In this document: in pieces, positions 15,084 through 21,160 of the stretch
Layout of the letters: every line of letters starts with the position of its first letter
Numbering within the stretch: position 1 is the first letter of the stretch
IMG/VR virus record: IMGVR_UViG_3300037112_000050
Span: 1-24,317 of that record
Origin: a virus
Direction: 5' to 3' (one strand)
Length of the DNA: 24,317 bases
Made by a program: the position numbers and the translations under genes
The notes under the pieces: model-generated
Told to the model about the DNA's origin: nothing
Seen by the model: only the letters and a program-made list of their open reading frames with translations
Databases searched by the model: none

Positions 15084-15285
15084 AGCTTGCCGTGGGGCGG
15101 TCTGCACGACGCCCCGACTGGTCGTAGTTCAGCGCGGCACGGGAGGCTTGTAAAGCTCCCTAGACATTCAACACAAAGTCGTGCGGACGGGCGTAGAAGG
15201 CGGCGGGTGAATCCTTGCCATCCTCCTGCATTCGATCCCCGTCCGCCGGCAATACTCAACAAAAGCAGCAAGGAGAATATAAGAC
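15084..15285 (+). other. Structured, tRNA-like intergenic region, element B
   Basis: This 202-base gap has no gene. It holds hairpin GGGGCG/CGCCCC (15094-15115), hairpin GGGAGGCTT-GTA-AAGCTCCC (15141-15160) and a 9-bp perfect long-range stem, GCGGACGGG (15183-15191) with CCCGTCCGC (15238-15246). A segment GTAGTTCAGCGCGGCA (15124-15139) looks like a tRNA D-arm, CTTGTAA resembles a Thr anticodon loop, and ATTCGATCC (15230-15238) resembles a T-loop. The spacing is about 60 bases too long and the T-stem does not pair, so this is not an intact tRNA. TGCGGACGGGCGT (15182-15194) is shared with 3443-3455. Confidence 0.45.
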
Positions 15286-15663
15286 ATGCCAATGCAACTG
15301 TTTTTCAAGCGGGCCAAGGCGTTCGTGAATACCGACGAAGGAACGAAGAAGTTCCTTGCCCAGCCCGGCCCCTACGCGCAGTCCGTGCCCTTCTGGGTGG
15401 CCGAGACCCCAACATTCATTCAGGGAATCAAAGACGGCAGCATCGTGAACCTGACGCCGCCTGAGCAGATGCCGGGCTACAAGTATCCGAAGCATGCAGA
15501 GCCGCAGCCCGAAGAAGAGGCCGTGAAGCCTGAGCCCGAAGAAGAGCAGGAACAGACAGCGGCTGACACACCACAGGCCCCGTTCGGCGGCCAGCCCATG
15601 ACGCCCGTCCCTCCCGCGCCGAAAGTCGGCGGCATCACCGGCAACGCGAAGAAGGCCAAGTAA
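15286..15663 (+). CDS. Small post-capsid accessory protein
   Basis: A 125 aa protein with a folded-looking N-terminal half (QLFFKRAKAFVNTDEGTKKF, VPFWVAETPTFIQGIKDGSIVNLTPP) and a low-complexity, Pro/Glu-rich C-terminal half (EPQPEEEAVKPEPEEEQEQ), followed by a Pro/Gly tail and basic GNAKKAK. Similar small proteins often lie between the capsid and first connector gene. It has no recognisable catalytic motif. AAGGAG lies upstream of ATG 15286. It may be a capsid-associated accessory protein; function is not established. Confidence 0.75.
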   Translation: MPMQLFFKRAKAFVNTDEGTKKFLAQPGPYAQSVPFWVAETPTFIQGIKDGSIVNLTPPEQMPGYKYPKHAEPQPEEEAVKPEPEEEQEQTAADTPQAPFGGQPMTPVPPAPKVGGITGNAKKAK

Positions 15664-15667
15664 TGTA

Positions 15668-15699
15668 GAAGGGCCTTGGCACAAACGCTAAGGCCCTTC
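15668..15699 (+). terminator. Strong hairpin after the post-capsid gene
   Basis: A perfect inverted repeat, GAAGGGCCTT (15668-15677) and AAGGCCCTTC (15690-15699), is extendable by three pairs to 13 bp with a 6-base loop (ACAAAC). It lies 4 bases after the stop and before the Shine-Dalgarno of the connector gene. No T run follows, so it is more likely a partial terminator, mRNA-stabilising or processing hairpin between head and connector genes than a full stop. Confidence 0.6.
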
Positions 15700-15718
15700 C
15701 AGCATAGAAAGGAACTCC

Positions 15719-16702
15719 ATGGGCGGCTACCTGAACACGATTGACTTCAACGGCTGGCTCCAGACAACATGGGGTTCCGGTGCTTCTTACGAGACAGTAT
15801 GCGGTGACTTCTACGGCGCTTCGAACTTCGTGTTCGGCACGAACCCGCCCTACTACCTCGACGACTTCAAGGCCATCAACCCAAAGTTCTTCGGAACGGC
15901 GACTTCTGTCAGTGGGTGTGGAACTACCGCAGGCTCCACCACTGTAACCGTGCCGTCAACAAACGGGTTGGACTACGGCCAATTCCTGCAGGCGTTCGGC
16001 GTGTTCCCCAAAGGAACAATAATCGTCGACATTGGCTCGAATACGATCACTGTCAACAACGCGGCCCTCTCCACGAACGCCAACGCCACCTTGCAGGTGT
16101 ATGAGTCCGCACCAATTCCTACTGGCGTTGTCCTGATGTATCTGAACTTGGCTCTTGCCTCGTTGGTGCAGGCCCGGTGGCAAGAAATGTGGTGGCAGGC
16201 GATTGCGCTCTTCACATCGCACTACTGCACCCTTTACGCCCGCTCTGACTCCAGCGAAGTGTTTGAGTCACTTCAGACAATCGTTCACGGGGAGGCCCCA
16301 ACCGGCACGACGCCTGGCACAGTGTACACGCTGAGCGGAGCGCCTCCTGGTGGAGTGCTACAGGCTCTGACGAACAACGGTATGTTCCAGACACCCGGCG
16401 TGGACTACACGCTGAGCGGCGCTACTGTAACCCTCACCGTGCAGAATACAAGTGGCGCGCTCTACGCTACGTGGCTTGTGCAAGAGACGACTATGCAGAC
16501 TGCGCCCATGAACGGCGCACAGATCGCGGCGCAGGGGCTCAGCTTCGGTATCATGACGTCAAAGGGCGTAGGAGACGTCAGCGTCGGATACACTACATTG
16601 TCGGCTCTGGAGTCGTGGGCGGCGTTTAACTTGACGAGCTACGGACAAATTTTAGCTACTCAGGCCCGGATAATCGGAATGGGCCCCGCCCTCATACACT
16701 AG
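15719..16702 (+). CDS. DUF4054-like head-tail adaptor with two insertions
   Basis: The connector protein that joins the portal to the tail. The family core is visible in pieces: [12 protein letters not shown] at the N-terminus, a helical [25 protein letters not shown] (about 140-165), and a C-terminal [34 protein letters not shown] (family pattern K-x-x-G-x-x-S-x-x-Y...T-x-Y-G-Q). At 327 aa it is more than twice the usual 130-150 aa because of two beta-rich insertions: about 62-130 ([19 protein letters not shown]) and about 195-262 ([15 protein letters not shown]...[14 protein letters not shown]). AAAGGAA precedes ATG 15719. The insertions probably face outwards. Confidence 0.8.
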   Translation: MGGYLNTIDFNGWLQTTWGSGASYETVCGDFYGASNFVFGTNPPYYLDDFKAINPKFFGTATSVSGCGTTAGSTTVTVPSTNGLDYGQFLQAFGVFPKGTIIVDIGSNTITVNNAALSTNANATLQVYESAPIPTGVVLMYLNLALASLVQARWQEMWWQAIALFTSHYCTLYARSDSSEVFESLQTIVHGEAPTGTTPGTVYTLSGAPPGGVLQALTNNGMFQTPGVDYTLSGATVTLTVQNTSGALYATWLVQETTMQTAPMNGAQIAAQGLSFGIMTSKGVGDVSVGYTTLSALESWAAFNLTSYGQILATQARIIGMGPALIH

Positions 16703-16738
16703 AATCCGCCTGCACAGCCGCTAGAACGGAGACCCCTC

Positions 16739-17293
16739 ATGGCCAACAAAACAGGACCTACCATCACGATAGCACGCAAGAGTGGAAAGCTGGCCTTTGC
16801 CAAGCGGATGGCTGGGCTGTCTAAACTAGCTGCGTATGTAGGAGTCCCCGCAGCCAATAAGGACGCCCGCAGTGAGCAACTGCTAGATATGGCAAGCCGA
16901 GCCGGCAAGAAGAAAGCGACGAAGCTGAAGAAGGCCGCGAAGGAAGACGTCAACAATGCAGAATTGTTGTTCATCTTCGAAAAAGGGTCACCACTGCACA
17001 AACAGCCATCTCGGCCCGTTCTAAAGCCAGCCATCGAGGGTGCGAAGGAATCAATCAGCAACGAAATCAAGGCCTCCATCAAAGCCAGCTTGGCTGGGGA
17101 TAGTGAACTTGCAAAGAAGAAGATGATGCGCGCGGCCTTAGCTGGGCAGAACGCTGCGCGGCGAATATTCACGCAAGAGAATGGGTGGGCACCGAACGCA
17201 GAGTCTACCATTAAGGCAAAGGGCAGCGACGTTCCAGGAATCGACACTGGGGCTATGAGGGCGGCCATAATCGGAATTGTTCGAGAGGAGTAG
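16739..17293 (+). CDS. HK97 gp10-like neck/tail completion protein
   Basis: A 184 aa protein with the pattern of HK97-gp10-type proteins: YVGVPAANKDARS, NNAELLFIFEKGSPLHKQPSRPVLKPAI (N-A-E-L...G-S-P...R-P-x-L-x-P), a long helical middle, and a C-terminal STIKAKGSDVPGIDTGAMRAAI (K-x-S-x-x-P-x-I-D-T-G). It probably sits at the neck, linking head connector and tail. CGGAGACCCCTC precedes ATG 16739, and it is followed after 3 bases by the next gene. The Lys-rich helical region is longer than usual, and no AKD linker is present. Confidence 0.8.
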   Translation: MANKTGPTITIARKSGKLAFAKRMAGLSKLAAYVGVPAANKDARSEQLLDMASRAGKKKATKLKKAAKEDVNNAELLFIFEKGSPLHKQPSRPVLKPAIEGAKESISNEIKASIKASLAGDSELAKKKMMRAALAGQNAARRIFTQENGWAPNAESTIKAKGSDVPGIDTGAMRAAIIGIVREE

Positions 17294-17296
17294 GCG

Positions 17297-17872
17297 ATGA
17301 TCTCCGTAGCGGACGTAGTGCAAGACCCTGACCTCATCGCCCCCAAGAGCTACACCATCTGGCGCAGCGTAGGTACGTACGTGCTTGGTAGCTTTGAGTC
17401 CACCGTAACGCCTATCCAAGTGTTCGGGCCCTGTCAGCAAGCCAGCCCGAAAGAGATACAGATGCTTGCAGAGGCTGACCGCATTGGAAGCATCCGCTCG
17501 TTCTGGTGGACGCAGCCTATCTACACCACACGTGGAGCGGCTCCGGTGCCTAGCACGCAGGGTGCAGCCGCTACAGGCTCAGGCGCTACATACACGCTTG
17601 CTACCCCACCGCCGGACGGTTCAGCTACGGTCTACGTCAGTGGAGTGCAGCAGACCCCTGGGATTGACTACACACTGAGCGGAGTGACTCTGACGTTCAC
17701 TTACTCGCCCTCTGCTGCGCCCTATGTCACCTGGCCAATCACGGCCTTCGTAGGTCAGAGCGCCAGCGACATCCTGCAGTACCAGAACGAGCGTTATCGT
17801 GTGATGTCCGTGTTTCATGTAGCCGGGTCTGGCTACTACAAAGCGATGGGAACAAGAATGGATGCGGCCTGA
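17297..17872 (+). CDS. Head closure/neck protein with inserted beta module
   Basis: The flanking parts fit a small head-closure protein: FESTVTPIQVFGPCQQASPKEIQMLAEADRIGS with W-W-T-Q-P-I-Y at the front, then a C-terminal SASDILQYQNERYRVMSVFHVAGSGYYKAMG (D-x-x-x-x-x-x-x-x-Y-R-V pattern). Between them (about 88-150) is a Thr/Pro/Gly-rich insertion, GATYTLATPPPDGSATVYVSG...QTPGIDYTLSGVTLTF, clearly related to the second insertion of the DUF4054 gene. GAGGAG precedes ATG 17297. Stop TGA overlaps the ATG of the next gene (TGATG). Confidence 0.65.
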   Translation: MISVADVVQDPDLIAPKSYTIWRSVGTYVLGSFESTVTPIQVFGPCQQASPKEIQMLAEADRIGSIRSFWWTQPIYTTRGAAPVPSTQGAAATGSGATYTLATPPPDGSATVYVSGVQQTPGIDYTLSGVTLTFTYSPSAAPYVTWPITAFVGQSASDILQYQNERYRVMSVFHVAGSGYYKAMGTRMDAA

Positions 17873-18465
17873 TGACAACCACGACGTATCCTAATGGCCA
17901 GGTCCTCACAAGTACGGCGCTCACCGTCACACAGATCAATGACATCCTCCAGCCGCTTACGTGTGGGATGATCGGCATCAACCCACCCAACCCTGCACTC
18001 GTTCGTATCGACTGGCAGACAGAGGGCCAGCCATTCGTCCCACGGCCGCAGGACGATATCTGCTTCATCAGCTGCATCCCAGAGAACGTAGAGTATCGCA
18101 CCGTGCGAGATCGCACATTCAGCGGAACCGGCCCTGTCACCGAGACTTGGGTCTACACGCGCGGCTGGCGTGTGGCTTGGTGCTTGTACGGCCCGAACAG
18201 CACTGACCGCGCCAGGATGATCCACTCGGCGATGTTCATGGATTACTTCAACGATGTCCTATCGCTCAGCAATTTGTACCCGATCAGTGACCCACCGGAG
18301 CCTACAAGAATCCCAGAACAAACAAATTCGCAGTGGTTCGAAAGAGCAGACTTTCACATCATTATGTATGAACAAGTCACTGAAACCATAGAAGACGGTG
18401 CTGTGACAAGCGTCGAAGTCAAGGTCTATGACAAGGACGGCCTAGCAGCCGACATCACCGTGTAG
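17872..18465 (+). CDS. Tail terminator / neck protein (gp12-like family)
   Basis: A 197 aa protein that fits the phage neck terminator family (LIC_12616/gp12-like). It has the pattern VRIDWQTEGQPFVPRPQDDICFISC, ENVEYRTVRDRTF, the tail-terminator-like WRVAWCLYGPNSTDRARMIHSAMF, and a C-terminal QWFERADFHIIMYEQVTETIEDG. Such proteins cap the tail tube and mark its length. ATG 17872 overlaps the previous stop by one base. The 73-base gap that follows holds no gene; it ends with the Shine-Dalgarno of the sheath gene. Confidence 0.75.
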   Translation: MTTTTYPNGQVLTSTALTVTQINDILQPLTCGMIGINPPNPALVRIDWQTEGQPFVPRPQDDICFISCIPENVEYRTVRDRTFSGTGPVTETWVYTRGWRVAWCLYGPNSTDRARMIHSAMFMDYFNDVLSLSNLYPISDPPEPTRIPEQTNSQWFERADFHIIMYEQVTETIEDGAVTSVEVKVYDKDGLAADITV

Positions 18466-18538
18466 CGGCATCACAGCCTCACATCCCTCTGACTAAAGCA
18501 AGCCCACCTCACCACTCAGCACTACCCAAAGGAGACCC

Positions 18539-19933
18539 ATGGCTGTTACGCCGCCGCTCGCCCTCAGCAACATCATTGACATCTCAGTGCAGGTGTCGCC
18601 AGCGGCTCCGGCCGTCAGTTCCTTCAATGTGGGTCTGTTTGTCGGCCCCAGCACAGTCATCCCGTCGTACGGGGCAAACAGTCGTGTGCAGGTATACACA
18701 GGCACCACGGACATGCTGACGGCAGGGTTCATCGTAAGTGACCCTGAGTACATCGCGGCACAGATTGCCTTCTCGCAGACCCCAGCGCCGTTCAAGTTCG
18801 CGGTAGGACGGCAGGACCTCACCGCCCTGCAAACTATCACCATCGACATCGCCGGTACAGGCTGGGCTGTGGGCGACCAGTTCCTTGTGGTTCAGGCCAG
18901 CGCAAACTACGGCGTAGGCACTGTGCTCACAGAGGCTGGTGGCGTTCCTTCTGCCATCAGCATTGCAGTCCAAGGTACAGGCTATTCTGTTGCTACGGCC
19001 CTACCCACTACGGCGGTCAGCCCCTCCACCGGCACGGGGTTGGAAGTGAATATCACGGCGATCGGTGAGACACTCCTTCAGGCCGCGACAGCGTGCCGCG
19101 CAGTGAGTAGTGTCTGGTACGGCCTGACGGTGAACGCCCCTGCAGACGCTGACAATACCGCTCTGAGTGAGTGGGCCGACCCGCTATGGCAGACTACGCG
19201 CTACTACCCGTACTCTGGCAGCACGGCGATTCCAGCGGGCACGGCAGCCAACATCGCTCTTCAACTGCAGACGCTAGCCTTGCGCGTGCTGGGTCAGTAC
19301 TCCACGACACAGAATGGGCTGTATCCGAATAACATCTACGCGGCTGTCGCTTTGATGTCTGTGGAGATGGGACTGAACACCGGGTTGGCGGGCAGCTTCT
19401 TCACAGTGGCCCACAAGACCCTAGCAGGAATCGCGCCCGAGCCCCTCACCCAGTCGCAGTACGACAACATCGTAGCGGCAGGATTCAATGTGTACGGCGA
19501 CTTCCAGAACTTCCAGGTAGAAGAGCCGGGCTTTATGTCTAACGGTTCGCCATCCTACCTGTGGTTGAGCCTGGCCATGCTGGTGGCGCAGATCCAGAGC
19601 CAGGAGATGGCCGTACTACAAGACAACCCGGCCGTAGCGCAGACTAACGCCGGTGAGCACTTGCTCATCCAGGCCGCCAACGCTGGGTGTACTACCCTTG
19701 CGAACATCGGCTTCCTTGCCGGCAGCACATGGGCAGGAGCCTCCATTGCGATTCCTGGGCTTACGGTTACAAATGGGCAGGCCATTCCGTCTGGGTTCCT
19801 GAACTTGTCGCAGCCTTACTCGCAGCAATCACCGGCTGATCACGCGGCTGGAAAAGCGATGCCGATTTATACGTTCATCACAACGGCGGGTGCGGTTCAG
19901 AGCCTCGTCATCGGAGTGTACGTTCAACTCTAA
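18539..19933 (+). CDS. Contractile tail sheath protein, DUF3383 family
   Basis: A 464 aa sheath protein whose rings contract to drive the tube. It has the DUF3383 pattern: SNIIDISVQVSPAAPAVSSFNVGLFVG, an N-terminal region ending FKFAVGRQD, then YGLTVNAPADADNTALSEWAD, and a long C-terminal helical/beta region ending PLTQSQYDNIVAAGFNVYGDF...ANAGCTTLANIGFLAGSTWAG...AIPSGFLNLSQP. Residues about 102-180 look inserted: a Gly-rich beta unit (AGTGWAVGDQFLVVQ...VQGTGYSVATALPTTAV) of the kind found as accessory domains in phage tail proteins. AAAGGAG lies five bases before ATG 18539. Confidence 0.85.
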   Translation: MAVTPPLALSNIIDISVQVSPAAPAVSSFNVGLFVGPSTVIPSYGANSRVQVYTGTTDMLTAGFIVSDPEYIAAQIAFSQTPAPFKFAVGRQDLTALQTITIDIAGTGWAVGDQFLVVQASANYGVGTVLTEAGGVPSAISIAVQGTGYSVATALPTTAVSPSTGTGLEVNITAIGETLLQAATACRAVSSVWYGLTVNAPADADNTALSEWADPLWQTTRYYPYSGSTAIPAGTAANIALQLQTLALRVLGQYSTTQNGLYPNNIYAAVALMSVEMGLNTGLAGSFFTVAHKTLAGIAPEPLTQSQYDNIVAAGFNVYGDFQNFQVEEPGFMSNGSPSYLWLSLAMLVAQIQSQEMAVLQDNPAVAQTNAGEHLLIQAANAGCTTLANIGFLAGSTWAGASIAIPGLTVTNGQAIPSGFLNLSQPYSQQSPADHAAGKAMPIYTFITTAGAVQSLVIGVYVQL

Positions 19934-19980
19934 TTCTGGCCCTAGGGTCTAATACTTCGGTGTAATGAAAGGAATCTGAA

Positions 19981-20436
19981 ATGGCTACAGGAGCAACGTA
20001 CTCGTTTAAGTCGCTCACGGGAGTTCTCACAAATCCAGTATTCGGCTTTACCATTCCACTCACAGGTGGCAACATCGGTGCCGGCAGCTTTACGGTTCGT
20101 ATGGCCACCACGCGTACAGCACACGACGTAGCTGCCGATGGCACAGTTATGGTGTCGTATGTGGCGGGCGACAATGGTGACGTGGACATTGACGTGCAGG
20201 AATCATCGGCGCTGCACTCGTCGCTGCTTGCGCTGTGGAATCTGTGCATTCTGGCCGCCAACAATGACGACGTCAGCGGTTGGGCAGCCACGATCATCAG
20301 TTTCCGTATGCTGACCGACGGCACGCAGCACATCCTTACTGGATGCAGCTTCGACAAGGTGCCGGATAAGCCATACGAGTCCGCCGGCAAGCGCGTGACT
20401 TGGAAGTTAATGGCGGCAAATGTAATCAACGTGTAG
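19981..20436 (+). CDS. Tail tube protein, DUF3277 family
   Basis: A 151 aa tube protein with the DUF3277 pattern: TYSFKSLTGVLTNPVFGFTIPLTGGNIGAGSFTVRM, AADGTVMVSYVAGDNGDVDIDVQESSALHSSLL (G-x-V-x-x-x-x-x-S-x-x-H/N-x-x-L), and a DKPYESAGKRVTWKLMAANV end. Tube subunits form the inner channel inside the sheath. GAAAGGAATC precedes ATG 19981. Directly after the sheath gene, it has the expected position. It has no insertion, in contrast with the sheath and connectors. Confidence 0.85.
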   Translation: MATGATYSFKSLTGVLTNPVFGFTIPLTGGNIGAGSFTVRMATTRTAHDVAADGTVMVSYVAGDNGDVDIDVQESSALHSSLLALWNLCILAANNDDVSGWAATIISFRMLTDGTQHILTGCSFDKVPDKPYESAGKRVTWKLMAANVINV

Positions 20437-20482
20437 AACGGTAGCAACGAGTTTTTCAGTAAGGTAGCAAGGAGCAAGGAAA

Positions 20483-20947
20483 ATGCAAGCACGAAGCAAA
20501 GTAGTAGAAATGAAGAACGCGTCGTACGAAGTACGGCGTTTGATGCCCGAAGTCGGTAGCTTCATCTTCATGCGCATGATGGGCCTCCACATGCGCATGC
20601 TACAGGAGCGCCTCGACAAGGAAGCCAAGAAAGACGAAGAGCCAAAGAAGGAAGAGGAGGCAAAGGAGAAGGTTTCTGGCGAGATGCAAGTGCGCGCCCT
20701 TACATTCTCGATCTTCTCGGGCGGCATCGGCTTCGAAGACTTCAAATTCATTCAGTCCGAGTGCTTGAAGGCTGTGTCTAAGCGTAACGAGGTTGGCGCA
20801 TTCATGCCCATCATATCTGACGGTGGTGTGTGGACTGTCGACGGCGAAGAGGTAAAGAACGATGTCGGTCTGGTGATGAAGCTCACCACTGAAGTATTGA
20901 TTCTTTGCTACTCAGATTTTTTCGAAGAGTCCAGCCCTGGTATCTGA
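20483..20947 (+). CDS. Tail assembly chaperone (G-like), zero-frame product
   Basis: A 154 aa protein located between tube and tape measure, the position of tail assembly chaperones. It has an N-terminal alpha/beta part (MKNASYEVRRLMPEVGSFIFMRMM), a charged Lys/Glu-rich linker (about 45-68) and a C-terminal helical part (FEDFKFIQSECLKAVSKR...LVMKLTTEVLILCYSDFFE). Near the end, a T TTT TTC slippery heptamer (20917-20923) can redirect ribosomes to the -1 frame to make a longer G-T-like protein of about 225 aa. AAGGAGCAAGG lies upstream of ATG 20483. Confidence 0.8.
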   Translation: MQARSKVVEMKNASYEVRRLMPEVGSFIFMRMMGLHMRMLQERLDKEAKKDEEPKKEEEAKEKVSGEMQVRALTFSIFSGGIGFEDFKFIQSECLKAVSKRNEVGAFMPIISDGGVWTVDGEEVKNDVGLVMKLTTEVLILCYSDFFEESSPGI

Positions 20948-20961
20948 TGCCTGGTCTGGAC
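20917..20961 (+). promoter_or_regulatory. Programmed -1 frameshift site
   Basis: The canonical heptamer X XXY YYZ appears in the right phase as T TTT TTC (20917-20923), read in the zero frame as GAT-TTT-TTC. Five bases later, GTCCAG (20929-20934) pairs perfectly with CTGGAC (20956-20961). After a -1 slip the ribosome reads TTT-TTT-CGA-AGA-GTC and continues to TAG at 21157-21159. Heptamer, short spacer and stem are the three classic elements. Confidence 0.8.
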
Positions 20962-21159
20962 GAAGATGTGCAGTCTAATGCTGCTCCGTTCCCAACGTTG
21001 AACCCATTCTTGTGGCAGCCTGTAGCAGCTGGTCTGTGGCGGCAGCACGAACTATTCGACGGCACCTATGACATCGGCGACTTGCTGGATGTGCTAGAGT
21101 ACTTAGATGTGAAAGCCGAAAACGAGCGGCGAGCCAGAGAAGCCGCCAGGAAGGAATAG
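20947..21159 (+). CDS. T-like extension of tail chaperone (-1 frame)
   Basis: The -1 frame is open from before the slippery site to TAG 21157-21159. It adds FRRVQPWYLMPGLDEDVQ... and a helical, charged tail (VLEYLDVKAENERRAREAARKE). An ATG at 20947 overlaps the zero-frame stop (TGATG), so a standalone 70 aa product through re-initiation is also possible. By analogy with lambda G and GT, the fusion would bind the tape measure protein made just downstream. The fusion is the more likely product because of the slippery site. Confidence 0.7.
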   Translation: MPGLDEDVQSNAAPFPTLNPFLWQPVAAGLWRQHELFDGTYDIGDLLDVLEYLDVKAENERRAREAARKE

Positions 21160-21160
21160 C

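Noticed and set aside
13857-15107. Long minus-strand open frame (416 codons) opposite the cement and capsid genes
   Set aside because: It is a shadow of the strongly GC-biased capsid gene; the + strand protein matches a known family, while this one is Arg/Val-rich without pattern or ribosome site.
15116-15251. Intact tRNA-Thr gene
   Set aside because: D-arm-like, anticodon-loop-like and T-loop-like segments occur, but spacing is about 60 bases too long, the T-stem does not pair and no acceptor stem joins the two ends.
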